Assembly (NCBI RefSeq): GCF_001854475.1
Contig: NZ_MNAN01000034.1
Location: forward strand, 197,698 to 261,697
Reading direction: 5' to 3'
DNA length: 64,000 bases
From: Pseudoalteromonas byunsanensis
GTDB lineage: Bacteria > Pseudomonadota > Gammaproteobacteria > Enterobacterales > Alteromonadaceae
Shown: positions 43,903 through 52,935 of the stretch, one piece after another
How the letters are laid out: every line of letters begins with the position of its first letter
How positions within the stretch are numbered: the first letter of the stretch is position 1
The notes under the pieces: generated by a model
Seen by the model: the letters and a program-made list of their open reading frames with translations, nothing else
What the model was told of the DNA's origin: nothing
Databases searched by the model: none
Translations under genes and position numbers: made by a program

Positions 43903-45369
43903 TTGTTTAAACCACATAGCGAAATTTGCCAACTAGAGCCTAAAGCCATCTGGCAGTTTTTTGATCAAATTTGTGCGATCGCGCACCCATCTAAACATGA
44001 AGAAGTACTCGCACAGTTTATCGTTGATTGGGCGACTTCTCAGAACCTATCAGTACGCAGAGACACAACTGGCAATGTATTCATTAAAAAGCCAGCAACT
44101 AAGGGAATGGAAGATCGTAAAGCGGTGGTCTTACAAGCTCATATCGATATGGTTCCACAAAAAAATGATGATACAGAACATGACTTTGCCCATGACCCAA
44201 TCAGACCATATATAGATGGTGAGTGGGTAACGGCCACTGGAACCACACTTGGCGCTGATAACGGCATTGGTATGGCATCTTGCCTTGCAGTATTGGCTGC
44301 AGATGATATTCCTCATGGTCCGTTAGAAGTATTACTCACCATTGATGAAGAAGCTGGCATGACTGGCGCATTTGGGCTAGAAGCTGGTTGGCTTGAAGGG
44401 GAGATCCTACTTAACACCGATTCAGAGCAAGAAGGCGAAATCTACATGGGCTGTGCCGGTGGTGTTGATGCAAGCCTAAAAGTCACAGTGGAGCGAGAAG
44501 CTCTGCCTAATCTAAGTACCTTTGAATTGACGTTAAAAGGCTTAAAAGGGGGGCATTCTGGCGTTGATATCCATACTGGCCGCGCGAATGCAAACAAGTT
44601 ACTTGCTCGCTTTTTACAAAACCATGTCGAAGGCATTGATTTTCGTCTAGTGTCAATTAAAGGTGGCTCGTTGCGCAATGCTATTCCTCGCGAAGCTTAT
44701 GCTCATATCGCTATTCCAACTTCTCAGTTAGAGCTATTTCAGCAATATTTAAATGCGTTTGAAACTACAGTAAAAGAAGAGTTGTGTTCTGTTGAAACAG
44801 GTTTGACCTTTACATTACATGCCGTTGAAACAGAGCTTTCACCGATGAACACACAGTCACAAACAAAACTATTAGCGTTACTTAATGCATGCCCAAATGG
44901 TGTGATGCGCATGAGTGATGATATTAAGGGCGTGGTTGAAACCTCACTCAACATGGGGGTGATCACAACAGAGCAAGACAAAGTCGAAGTGCTGTGTTTA
45001 ATTCGCTCACTGATTGACTCAGGCAGGGAAGAGGTCAGCGGTGCATTACGTGCATTGGCAATGCTGGCTGGCGCAGACATAGAGTTTTCTGGCGCTTATC
45101 CTGGTTGGAAACCAGATCCAGATTCTCAAATATTGCATATTTTTCGTGATGTATACGAAGATATTTATGATAAAAAGCCAGATATTATGGTCATTCACGC
45201 GGGGCTAGAATGTGGTCTATTTAAAAAACCTTACCCGAACATGGATATGATTTCATTTGGGCCTACTATCAAATTCCCACACTCCCCTGACGAGAAAGTT
45301 AAGATTGATACCGTTGGCTTGTATTGGCAGCAAATGAAAGCAATTTTAGCGAATATCCCACGCAGATAA
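43903..45369 (+). CDS. pepD: Aminoacyl-histidine dipeptidase (peptidase D, M20 family)
   Basis: 488 residues, matching E. coli PepD (485). Zinc dipeptidase cleaving Xaa-His and other dipeptides in the cytoplasm. Visible: VVLQAHIDMVPQ (first His and Asp ligands), GTTLGADNGIGMA (bridging Asp), TIDEEAGMTGAFGL (catalytic Glu), NTDSEQEGEIYMGCAGG, and the C-terminal HAGLECG and FGPTIKFPHSPDE (ligand His). TTG 43903 is chosen because AGGGA lies eight bases upstream and the protein then begins where E. coli PepD does; the frame also opens at TTG 43858 but that lies inside the inverted repeat. So both the unusual start codon and the hairpin suggest controlled translation. Confidence 0.92.
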   Translation: MFKPHSEICQLEPKAIWQFFDQICAIAHPSKHEEVLAQFIVDWATSQNLSVRRDTTGNVFIKKPATKGMEDRKAVVLQAHIDMVPQKNDDTEHDFAHDPIRPYIDGEWVTATGTTLGADNGIGMASCLAVLAADDIPHGPLEVLLTIDEEAGMTGAFGLEAGWLEGEILLNTDSEQEGEIYMGCAGGVDASLKVTVEREALPNLSTFELTLKGLKGGHSGVDIHTGRANANKLLARFLQNHVEGIDFRLVSIKGGSLRNAIPREAYAHIAIPTSQLELFQQYLNAFETTVKEELCSVETGLTFTLHAVETELSPMNTQSQTKLLALLNACPNGVMRMSDDIKGVVETSLNMGVITTEQDKVEVLCLIRSLIDSGREEVSGALRALAMLAGADIEFSGAYPGWKPDPDSQILHIFRDVYEDIYDKKPDIMVIHAGLECGLFKKPYPNMDMISFGPTIKFPHSPDEKVKIDTVGLYWQQMKAILANIPRR

Positions 45370-45381
45370 CGTAGCTGACAA

Positions 45382-45407
45382 GGCAGGCCCTGCTCAGGCC
45401 TGCTTTG
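45382..45407. terminator. Bidirectional terminator between pepD and the M17 peptidase
   Basis: GCAGGCC (45383-45389) pairs with GGCCTGC (45397-45403) around a seven-base loop, with A and T flanks (AAG, TTT). Between two convergent peptidase genes. Confidence 0.7.
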
Positions 45408-45418
45408 AATATGATAAG

Positions 45419-46786
45419 TTAACCTTGATAACGGTTAACTAGATAATCAAAAGTTGCACGTAAACCTAGCCCTTCTCCGCCAACTGGCCGTCCTGGTAAA
45501 GCGCGTACGTTCCAAGCCATTACATCAAAATGAATCCAAGGTGTTTGCTCGGGTTGCACAAACTCTTTTAAATAGAGTGCCGCGGTTATAGCACCACCAA
45601 AGGGCGATGAACCACAGTTTGCAATATCTGCCACATCACTCTTAAACAGTTCTTTATATTGATCAAATAACGGTAATTGCCACACCGGATCCTGTGCTTT
45701 CATGCCATACTCAACCAAGTGTGCTGCTATTGTGTTGTCCGAGGAAAAGAAACCAGGTAACTCGGTGCCCAATGCTACACGACATGCACCAGTGAGAGTT
45801 GCAAAGTCGATCAATAAATCCGGATTTTCATTTTGTGCTTCGGCCAGAGCATCACACAGAACTAAACGTCCTTCTGCATCGGTGTTATCGATTTCTACAG
45901 TTATACCTTTGCGTGTTTTTATTACATCTCCGGGCCTAAAAGCATTTTTAGAGACAGCATTTTCTACCGCAGGTACCATTACACGCAACCTTACTGGTAA
46001 ATTAGCCGCCATAATCATTTGTGCTAAACCAATAACATGTGCTGCGCCGCCCATGTCTTTTTTCATATTTCGCATACCCGAAGCTGGTTTTAAATCCAAA
46101 CCACCCGAGTCAAAACATACACCTTTACCTACAAGCGTTAATTTAGGATGACTTTCATCGCCCCAAACAAGGTCTAACAAGCGAGGTTTGTTGTCACTTG
46201 CTCTACCAACCATATGAATAGTTGGATAGTTGTGCTCCAGCAGCTCATCGCCAATTAGTTGGCTAAATTTACCATCAAAGCGCTCAGCAAGCTCAGACAT
46301 AGTCTCCGCCAAATGCTGTGGCATCATATCCACAGCTGGGGTATTGACTAAATCTCGCACCAGATAAATTGCTTGAGCACTTTGCGTTACACGCTCCAAC
46401 ATGGCGCTATCTTCTAGTGCTAATTGAGCCTCAACCTTAGCCGTCGACTTATAGACTGAGAACTGATAAGCCCCCAATACAAAGCTTAGTGCTTGACGCT
46501 CAACAAACGCTTCATCACCTTGCAATTGATAAACGCCTTTTGGCAACTGCTTGGCAAGATCGCCTGCTAACCACATTGAATCTAAAGAATCAACCAAACA
46601 CACAACGCTTGAGAGGCCACTGTTCTGAATATCTGGGATCAGGAACAGTTTAGAGTTACTTGTTTTTGCTGATGTGATGACAGCTTGAGCTATTGCAGGC
46701 TGACTATCTAACCAATCATCTAACTGTGACTTAAGAATGAAATGAATAGGTATGCCTGAGTCTGCTTGAAGGAGTAATCCGCGCAT
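45419..46786 (-). CDS. Leucyl aminopeptidase-family (M17) peptidase
   Basis: 455 residues with the M17 metal-site motifs: VGKGVCFDSGGLDLKPASGM, MKKDMGGAAHVIGLAQ and NTDAEGRLVLCDALAEA (the NTDAEGRL box), and an arginine/bicarbonate site within that box. Compared with PepA (about 503), the N-terminal domain is shorter and more divergent, as in the PepB-like/uncharacterised M17 group. Cytoplasmic zinc/manganese aminopeptidase removing N-terminal residues. It sits beside pepD (convergent), suggesting a peptide-turnover neighbourhood. Confidence 0.92.
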   Translation of the reverse strand: MRGLLLQADSGIPIHFILKSQLDDWLDSQPAIAQAVITSAKTSNSKLFLIPDIQNSGLSSVVCLVDSLDSMWLAGDLAKQLPKGVYQLQGDEAFVERQALSFVLGAYQFSVYKSTAKVEAQLALEDSAMLERVTQSAQAIYLVRDLVNTPAVDMMPQHLAETMSELAERFDGKFSQLIGDELLEHNYPTIHMVGRASDNKPRLLDLVWGDESHPKLTLVGKGVCFDSGGLDLKPASGMRNMKKDMGGAAHVIGLAQMIMAANLPVRLRVMVPAVENAVSKNAFRPGDVIKTRKGITVEIDNTDAEGRLVLCDALAEAQNENPDLLIDFATLTGACRVALGTELPGFFSSDNTIAAHLVEYGMKAQDPVWQLPLFDQYKELFKSDVADIANCGSSPFGGAITAALYLKEFVQPEQTPWIHFDVMAWNVRALPGRPVGGEGLGLRATFDYLVNRYQG

Positions 46787-46851
46787 TATAATTTGTCCCG
46801 TACCTGTATAAAGTCTAACTTAAGAATAACAAGTTACGAGACGTAAATCAC

Positions 46852-47229
46852 TCATTTACGTGAAGGTTTATTTGTAGAGGAGAATGAGCTTGGTAAAACA
46901 TCAACACCTACCCATTGGCCAAGTTTTACAATCAAAGGAATTGTTATTGGCGCAAATGGTAATAATGCAAATACACCTAACCCTAGCCCTTTTAAAAGAT
47001 CGAAAAATTGTTTGTTAGCGACTTTAAGCTCTTCTTTTTGTGCTTTGCCTGTACTGTACCTTTTATAGATATCAAGCATTTCCTTGGTTTCTTGCTTTTC
47101 TTGAGATAAAGCTAGTTTGAGCTCAAGCATTGCACGGCGTAAACGCATTTGCTGTCGGCGTTTTGAGATCTTAACTACCCTAATAGGTGCTCTGTGTACT
47201 ACCTTGATAAGCCTCATAAAAAGTGCCAT
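46852..47229 (-). CDS. LETM1-like small membrane protein
   Basis: About 125 residues. A very basic amphipathic N-terminal half (RRQQMRLRRAMLELKLALSQEKQETKEML) with coiled-coil potential, then YKRYSTGKAQKEELKVANKQFFDLLKGLGLGVFALLPFAPITIPLIVKLGQWVGVDVLPSSF, which resembles the membrane segment of LETM1-like proteins (leucine-rich helix then L-P-F-A-P). One hydrophobic helix about 80-105. Function in bacteria unknown. ATG 47229 is preferred over an upstream TTG; a further ATG lies four codons on. Divergent from the small oxidoreductase-like gene at 47309. Confidence 0.6.
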   Translation of the reverse strand: MALFMRLIKVVHRAPIRVVKISKRRQQMRLRRAMLELKLALSQEKQETKEMLDIYKRYSTGKAQKEELKVANKQFFDLLKGLGLGVFALLPFAPITIPLIVKLGQWVGVDVLPSSFSSTNKPSRK

Positions 47230-47308
47230 CAATAAAACTCGTTGCCCCGAGTTTAGCAAAATTTTAATTAATGGTACTATGTGATTTTAGTCTTAAATCA
47301 AAACTGCT

Positions 47309-47494
47309 ATGTCAAGCGAACCCAAGATCACCTTTTTAGAAGAACCCAGAAAACCAAAATCTGATGAATGTTGTGGTGGCGGTAGTTGCTGCCCCTGTGT
47401 GTGGGACGCGTACCGACAAAAAAGACAAGCCTGGTTAAAATACCACCAAGAGAAACCTCAAGCGGACAAAAAACAAGCAAACGAATTAAATTAA
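47309..47494 (+). CDS. Small oxidoreductase-like (PF09791-type) protein
   Basis: 61 residues with the cysteine-rich centre CCGGGSCCPCVWDAYRQKRQAW, matching the oxidoreductase-like N-terminal domain found in small bacterial proteins and eukaryotic homologues. Five cysteines around C-V-W-D-x-Y suggest metal or redox binding. The rest is charged and short. Function unknown. The 238 bp after it (to 47732) hold no gene, only the promoter region of the next receptor. Confidence 0.72.
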   Translation: MSSEPKITFLEEPRKPKSDECCGGGSCCPCVWDAYRQKRQAWLKYHQEKPQADKKQANELN

Positions 47495-47732
47495 TAATTT
47501 ATTTTTTACCTTGTTCCCCACCCCATATCTGCGCTAATTCACCGATATTTGATGCATTTAAAGAAAAGTTATTTAAAAATTTGCCTTTATTTAAATCAAT
47601 GCTACGGTTAAAGCGGGTGCAAAGAATGTTTGCATCACAAGTTAATGATATGTATATATAAGTTGCGATAAAAAGCAAACATGAGTTTTGTTTGAAAGCT
47701 TATGACAACAATAATCAAACTGGGGAAACAGG

Positions 47733-50360
47733 ATGAAACTACAATTAAACGCGATTAGTCGTGCAATTACTTATGCTATCGCATCAACGGCGTCTGTAGG
47801 TATGATATCTACAACTGCATATGCAGAAGAGGAAGGCGCAAAGAAAGAAAAGATTGAGAAGATAGCGGTCGTTGGTTCGCGTGCAGCACCTCGTTCAGTT
47901 GGTGACTCACCAGTACCTGTCGATATTATCGGTGGAGATGAACTAAGTAAGGCCGGTGGCGATGATATGCTAGAGCTTCTTAAAGGTTCAGTACCTTCTC
48001 TAAACGTTCACCAAAACCCTATCAGTGATGCAGCGTCACTGGTACGTCCAGCAAACCTTCGTGGTCTACCTGCTGACAGTACGTTAATACTACTAAACGG
48101 CAAACGTCGTCACCGTTCATCTGTTATCGCCTTCTTAGGTGGTGGTATCAATGATGGTGCACAAGGCCCTGATATCTCAGTTATTCCAAGTATTGCAATG
48201 AAACAAGTTGAAGTACTGCGTGACGGTGCAGCCGCTCAGTATGGTTCAGATGCGATTGCCGGCGTAATCAACTTTGTATTAAAAGATGCTTCTGAGGGCG
48301 GTAGTTTCTCTGTTAAGCAAGGACAATATTTTGAAGGTGATGGCGATACGACTACATTCGAAGGTAATATCGGCTTACCGTTTACCGATGATGGCTTTGC
48401 TAACCTAAGCTTCCAGTATAAAAATGCAGATGCAACAAGTCGAAGCGTACAGCGCCCTGATGCAGCTAAGTTTACAGAGCTTGGAATAGAGGGTGTAAGA
48501 AACCCAGCACAAATTTGGGGTGCGCCAGAGATAAAAGACGACATTTCTTTGTTCGGAAACGTAGGTCTTGACCTTTCTAATGACTCTCAATTCTATATGT
48601 TTGGTAACTATTCAGAGCGTGATGTTGAAGGTGGTTTCTACTACCGTAACCCTGAAACTCGTCCAGGCGTATATGCTAACCCACTGAAACTAGTAGATAC
48701 TAACGGCGATGGCACAATAAATGACGATGATGATGATAGCCACCGTCAATGGCTGGTCGCTGACCTAACTTCAGATGGTACTGGCGGATGTCCAACAGTT
48801 ATTTTCCCAGTTGGTGAGCACCTAATAAACCAGCCTGGCTACCAAGAAGTATTGAACAACGAGAATTGCTTCGCGTTCAACAAAATGCTACCTGCTGGAT
48901 TCACTCCAACATTCGGCGGTAATATCACTGATACATCTTTAACCATTGGTACAAAAGGTGAAATCAGAGATGGCTTTATGAAAGGCGCTTACTATGACTT
49001 AAGTGGTTCAGTTGGCCGCAACGAGTCTCGTTACTTCATGACCAACACCATTAATGCGTCATTGGGCCCTGATACTCCAATGGAGTTCAGTCCAGGAAAA
49101 TACATTCAACTTGAAAAGAATTTTAACGCTGACATCTCCAAGGGTTATGACTTTGGCCTAGCTTACGATGTAAACGTGGCGGGGGGTTTAGAGTGGCACG
49201 AAGAAACCTTCGAAGTAATCGCAGGTGACGAAGCTTCATTCATCGCAGGTCCATTAACTTCACTAGGCTTTGGTATTGGTTCAAACGGCTTCCCTGGTTT
49301 CAAACCTTCAGCAGCGGGTGAGTTTACGCGTCGTAACTACGCAGCGTATGTTGACGTAGAAACACCATTTACTGAAGAGTTCTTAATGGGATGGGCGCTA
49401 CGTTATGAAGATTATGACTCGTTTGGTTCAACAACGAACTTCAAAATCACTGGTCAATTCCAAGCAACTGATGACTTGTCATTCCGTGGTTCAATCAGTA
49501 CTGGTTTCCGCGCACCTACTGTAGGTCAAGCAAACGTAAGTAACGTTCAAACGAACCTAAGCAGCGGTGTATTGGTAGACTCAGCACTATTACCACCTAC
49601 AAACCCAGTATCACAAATTCTTGGTGGTAGTGAACTACAACCTGAAGAATCAGAAAGCTACACATTCGGTGCGGTATATCAGTCTGGCGATTTGTTCATG
49701 ACTATCGATTACTACAACATTCAAGTAGAAGATCGTATCAGTCAATCAGATAAAATCGACTTAACTACCGCGCAAAAAGCAGCTCTTAAAGCGGATGGTG
49801 TACCAAACGTGGACAGCATTGCTCAGGTTAGCTTCTTTACCAATGACTTCGATACAACGACTCAGGGTGTTGACGTTGTAGCTAACTACTCAATGGATAT
49901 GCTAGGTGGTTATTCTACGTTCGCATTCGCATATAACTGGAATGAAACTGAAGTTGACCGATTCTCTGAAATCACTGGTGAGTTCAAAGTTCAACGTCTT
50001 GAAAAAGACTTACCACAACACCGTGCTACGCTAACGTGGACGCAACAGTGGGAAGACTTTACAGGCTTTGTTCGTTATAACTACTTCGGTGAGTACCAAG
50101 GTGTTCACGTTGATTATGATGCAACTGCAATCATGGCTGATCCTTCAGTAACATTTGATGCAGAGGTAACTTACTTTGCAACTGAGAACATTAGCTTAAC
50201 GGTTGGTGCGAACAACATTTTCGATCAAGAACCAGAAAAACTTGATTTTGAAAAAGCCACAGGTATTCCTAATAACAATTGGGGTGGTAAATACTACGAG
50301 ACGTCTCCGTACGGAATCAACGGCGGCTTCTACTACGTGAAAGCAACTTACACGTTCTAA
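47733..50360 (+). CDS. TonB-dependent receptor paired with a TPR-sulfotransferase
   Basis: 875 residues. Signal peptide 1-31 (ends TTAYA), TonB box EKIAVVGSR near 43-50, plug (about 55-180) with LRGLPADSTLILLNGKRRHRS, and VIPSIAMKQVEVLRDGAAAQYGSDAIAGVINFVLKD, then a 22-strand-type barrel; last residues VKATYTF. The plug style with L-I-L-L-N-G-K-R-R-H is common to receptors of the BtuB/CirA-like, ferrichrome-unlike group in Alteromonas and sphingomonads. Asp-rich stretch DTNGDGTINDDDDDS near 325-340 looks like a calcium-binding loop. Ligand unknown. Followed by a terminator, then the sulfotransferase gene 98 bp on. Confidence 0.9.
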   Translation: MKLQLNAISRAITYAIASTASVGMISTTAYAEEEGAKKEKIEKIAVVGSRAAPRSVGDSPVPVDIIGGDELSKAGGDDMLELLKGSVPSLNVHQNPISDAASLVRPANLRGLPADSTLILLNGKRRHRSSVIAFLGGGINDGAQGPDISVIPSIAMKQVEVLRDGAAAQYGSDAIAGVINFVLKDASEGGSFSVKQGQYFEGDGDTTTFEGNIGLPFTDDGFANLSFQYKNADATSRSVQRPDAAKFTELGIEGVRNPAQIWGAPEIKDDISLFGNVGLDLSNDSQFYMFGNYSERDVEGGFYYRNPETRPGVYANPLKLVDTNGDGTINDDDDDSHRQWLVADLTSDGTGGCPTVIFPVGEHLINQPGYQEVLNNENCFAFNKMLPAGFTPTFGGNITDTSLTIGTKGEIRDGFMKGAYYDLSGSVGRNESRYFMTNTINASLGPDTPMEFSPGKYIQLEKNFNADISKGYDFGLAYDVNVAGGLEWHEETFEVIAGDEASFIAGPLTSLGFGIGSNGFPGFKPSAAGEFTRRNYAAYVDVETPFTEEFLMGWALRYEDYDSFGSTTNFKITGQFQATDDLSFRGSISTGFRAPTVGQANVSNVQTNLSSGVLVDSALLPPTNPVSQILGGSELQPEESESYTFGAVYQSGDLFMTIDYYNIQVEDRISQSDKIDLTTAQKAALKADGVPNVDSIAQVSFFTNDFDTTTQGVDVVANYSMDMLGGYSTFAFAYNWNETEVDRFSEITGEFKVQRLEKDLPQHRATLTWTQQWEDFTGFVRYNYFGEYQGVHVDYDATAIMADPSVTFDAEVTYFATENISLTVGANNIFDQEPEKLDFEKATGIPNNNWGGKYYETSPYGINGGFYYVKATYTF

Positions 50361-50382
50361 ATTTTTACTGTAACCCAGCAGT

Positions 50383-50416
50383 AAAGGCGAAATGGCATTG
50401 GCTATTTCGCCTTTTT
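50383..50416 (+). terminator. Rho-independent terminator after the TonB receptor
   Basis: AAAGGCGAAAT pairs with ATTTCGCCTTTTT, with an inner GC/GC step and ATTG loop, ending in a T run. 22 bp after the stop codon. Expression of the next gene therefore needs read-through or its own promoter. Confidence 0.8.
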
Positions 50417-50458
50417 GTTTTTATCATCTAAATATATGAAGTCAGAAATAGTCAAAAC

Positions 50459-51928
50459 ATGTTACTGATCCAAAGAGCCAATGAATTACTAGCAGAAAAC
50501 AGGCTTCGTGAAGCGGAGTTTATGTTTAAAGCAGTTCTTAAAGAAAATAACAATAATGGTCACGCTTTGTTTGGTTTAGGGCGATTGTGTATTGAGCTCG
50601 CTGACTATGACAGCGCAATTTACTATTTAAGAAGAGCATGTGAAAACCTGCCTAAAGAATTAGACCCGTTATTCACCCTCGCAAATTGCTTTGTTATCGT
50701 CGGTTCTGCTGTCGATGCCAAAACCGTATTGGAATATACCCTATCCGTTGCAAGAACCAGCGCACGCGCGCACTATGAACTGGGTCAATTTTATCTGGAC
50801 CACGGATTTATAGAAAACGCCAGAAGAACATTTGAAGAGGGTGTCTCATGCGAGGACGAACCTGTCACCCCTCATATTATTTATGAAACATCACAACTTT
50901 CAGCAACGTCTAAGTTACCGTCCTATGTCGCTAAACTAGAGCAGCTGTTAGAGAAGTATGGCAAAGATCAGCAGTTAAAAATGGTGATTTACTACGCATT
51001 AGGCAAATGTCAGCATCGTTTGGGTAATTACCAACAAGCATTCGATGCATTTAAGATGGCAAATGACACACAAATACAGTTTTGTGACTTTAGGACCAAA
51101 GATATGCTGCCATTCTTTGCCCAACTTAGAGAGCATTTTTCAGACGACTATTTTAATCAACCGACTAATATAGTAACGACCACGTTTACACCTACATTTA
51201 TAGTTGGCTTACCCAGAACAGGTTCAACTCTACTTGAGCAAATGTTGGTACAGCATAGCAATATAGGCTCAATCGGTGAGTGCACAGTACTCAGTGACAC
51301 AATAGTGCCATTTCTCGCCAAACGCGCTAGCGCCCCTTTTCCTTTTTGCGTATCGAATTTGAGTACTTCTGTACTAGACTACTGCCGCAACTTGTATATT
51401 GATGAAATCAAAGGTATGCGTATAGGTGACGAAGTTGTCATCAACAAATTGCCCGCGAACTTTCAGAATATTGGTATGATTTATAAAATTTTTCCAAATG
51501 CTCGTTTTATTCATTTAACTCGCAATTTTGGCGCCACTGCTTGGTCTGTATTTAGCAATCATTTTGACGCGAACGAACCCTATTTTTGCTCTCTAAGCGA
51601 ATTTAAACTATATGCTCAGGCGCAAATTGATATGATGGAACACTTCAAAAAATACATTCCACAAAATATATTTACTTTGAGCTATGAGGATTTACTTAAG
51701 CAACCTGCAAAAGCGCTCAATCAAACACTACATTTTTTAGGCCAAGAGTTCGAGCCTGAATGTTTAGAGTACTATCATGATAAACGATCCGTCTCTACGT
51801 TAAGTAAAGCTCAAGTACGTAAGCCGATAAGTAAAGCACCATTGACTAACTGGCACCACTACCAAAAGAGCATGTCTGAGCTGCTCAATGACGAGAATAA
51901 CGAGCAAACCAATCTAGCAGGTCCTTAA
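50459..51928 (+). CDS. TPR-repeat sulfotransferase
   Basis: 489 residues, two parts. Residues 1-210 are TPR helices (LLAENRLREAEFMFKAVLKENNNNGHALFGLGRL, AHYELGQFYLDHGFIENARRTFEEGV, YALGKCQHRLGNYQQAFDAFKMA). Residues about 235-470 are a sulfotransferase: PTFIVGLPRTGSTLLEQML is the 5'-phosphosulfate loop of PAPS binding, FIHLTRNFGATAWSVFSNHF the 3'-phosphate region, and SLSKAQVRKPIS the C-terminal loop. It transfers sulfate from PAPS to a protein, peptide or glycan; the TPR part probably binds the acceptor. Acceptor not known. This architecture repeatedly neighbours TonB receptors in marine bacteria. The last 44 bases overlap the convergent hydrolase gene. Confidence 0.85.
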   Translation: MLLIQRANELLAENRLREAEFMFKAVLKENNNNGHALFGLGRLCIELADYDSAIYYLRRACENLPKELDPLFTLANCFVIVGSAVDAKTVLEYTLSVARTSARAHYELGQFYLDHGFIENARRTFEEGVSCEDEPVTPHIIYETSQLSATSKLPSYVAKLEQLLEKYGKDQQLKMVIYYALGKCQHRLGNYQQAFDAFKMANDTQIQFCDFRTKDMLPFFAQLREHFSDDYFNQPTNIVTTTFTPTFIVGLPRTGSTLLEQMLVQHSNIGSIGECTVLSDTIVPFLAKRASAPFPFCVSNLSTSVLDYCRNLYIDEIKGMRIGDEVVINKLPANFQNIGMIYKIFPNARFIHLTRNFGATAWSVFSNHFDANEPYFCSLSEFKLYAQAQIDMMEHFKKYIPQNIFTLSYEDLLKQPAKALNQTLHFLGQEFEPECLEYYHDKRSVSTLSKAQVRKPISKAPLTNWHHYQKSMSELLNDENNEQTNLAGP

Positions 51929-52790
51929 ACTGATCTTGCACTGCATGTTTATGTGTAAGCATGTCGATATGGCCGTAATCATATTGGTGACCATGTTTTC
52001 GGCCATACAGCTTAAGCTGTTGAATCCCCTCACCCGACTCTTCCATGAACTTTTTTATATCTATGGGCTGAGCTAGAGCCTTATCTTTTACGCCAGCGAT
52101 ATGTAACGTTGCAGGTAGGCGCATATTTTTGAGTGTGGCTGCATAATCAAAGCCGTCGTCACTGTCAATCCAAGGCTTACGTTTCGCCCATTCCATACCC
52201 TGACGATGTGACTTTCTTGTTTCGTCGTCACTTCCCCACTTAAGCGCTTTAGAAGGTAAATATCCATGTTTTTTGGCATACAATGGAGCAAGACCATACC
52301 AAATCAAGTTGGCTTGAAAGAACTTACTGATATGGTTATTGTGTAAACTGCGTTTTGAGCCAAAGTAAACACATGCATCCACCTTTTCCACCTGTGATGG
52401 AAAACGAGCGAAATAGCTATTCATCAGCACTCCCCCCCATGAGTGAGCAACCCAAAAGCGAGGAAACTCTCCACTGTGCTGCTCGATATGTGCCAACATC
52501 GCAGGTATATCTTCTAAAATGGATTCAGTTTGTCCATACTGTGAATGCGCAGAAATAGCTGGCAAACTCTGACCTCTACCACGAAGATCGGCAACATAAC
52601 AACGATAGCCTTGAGAAGCTAAAAATGGTGCCAAGCCTTTATTACTCTGTGTGTAAAAAATTTTGCCATTTTCAACTGCACCGTGCATAAAAAACACAGC
52701 TGGTCCTTTGCTACCAGTTTGAGCTATATATCTCAGATGCAACGATTGTTCTTCACTCAACGGCACAAACAGTGAGCATTGTTCGATCAT
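51885..52790 (-). CDS. Alpha/beta hydrolase
   Basis: 301 residues with the alpha/beta-hydrolase fold: FFMHGAVENGKIFY (oxyanion region), YVADLRGRGQS, nucleophile elbow VAHSWGGVLMNSYF (Ser), a cap domain about 150-220, then AGVKDKALAQP (acid) and YGHIDMLTHKHA (catalytic His). No signal peptide, so cytoplasmic. Probably a lipase/esterase-like hydrolase; the substrate is unknown. It overlaps the convergent sulfotransferase gene by 44 bases at the 3' ends, so the two transcripts must interfere. Confidence 0.85.
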   Translation of the reverse strand: MIEQCSLFVPLSEEQSLHLRYIAQTGSKGPAVFFMHGAVENGKIFYTQSNKGLAPFLASQGYRCYVADLRGRGQSLPAISAHSQYGQTESILEDIPAMLAHIEQHSGEFPRFWVAHSWGGVLMNSYFARFPSQVEKVDACVYFGSKRSLHNNHISKFFQANLIWYGLAPLYAKKHGYLPSKALKWGSDDETRKSHRQGMEWAKRKPWIDSDDGFDYAATLKNMRLPATLHIAGVKDKALAQPIDIKKFMEESGEGIQQLKLYGRKHGHQYDYGHIDMLTHKHAVQDQFKDLLDWFARYSRH

Positions 52791-52935
52791 AACGAGTTCT
52801 AATTGTTGTTTTATTGACTCATCCTACCAGTAGAAAATCAGACTCGCAATGCAAACATAAGTGCATGCATAATTGTCACTCATGGTGTGTCAGCGATATA
52901 ATGCACGGCCAATTACCTCAAAGCACTGAGATATA

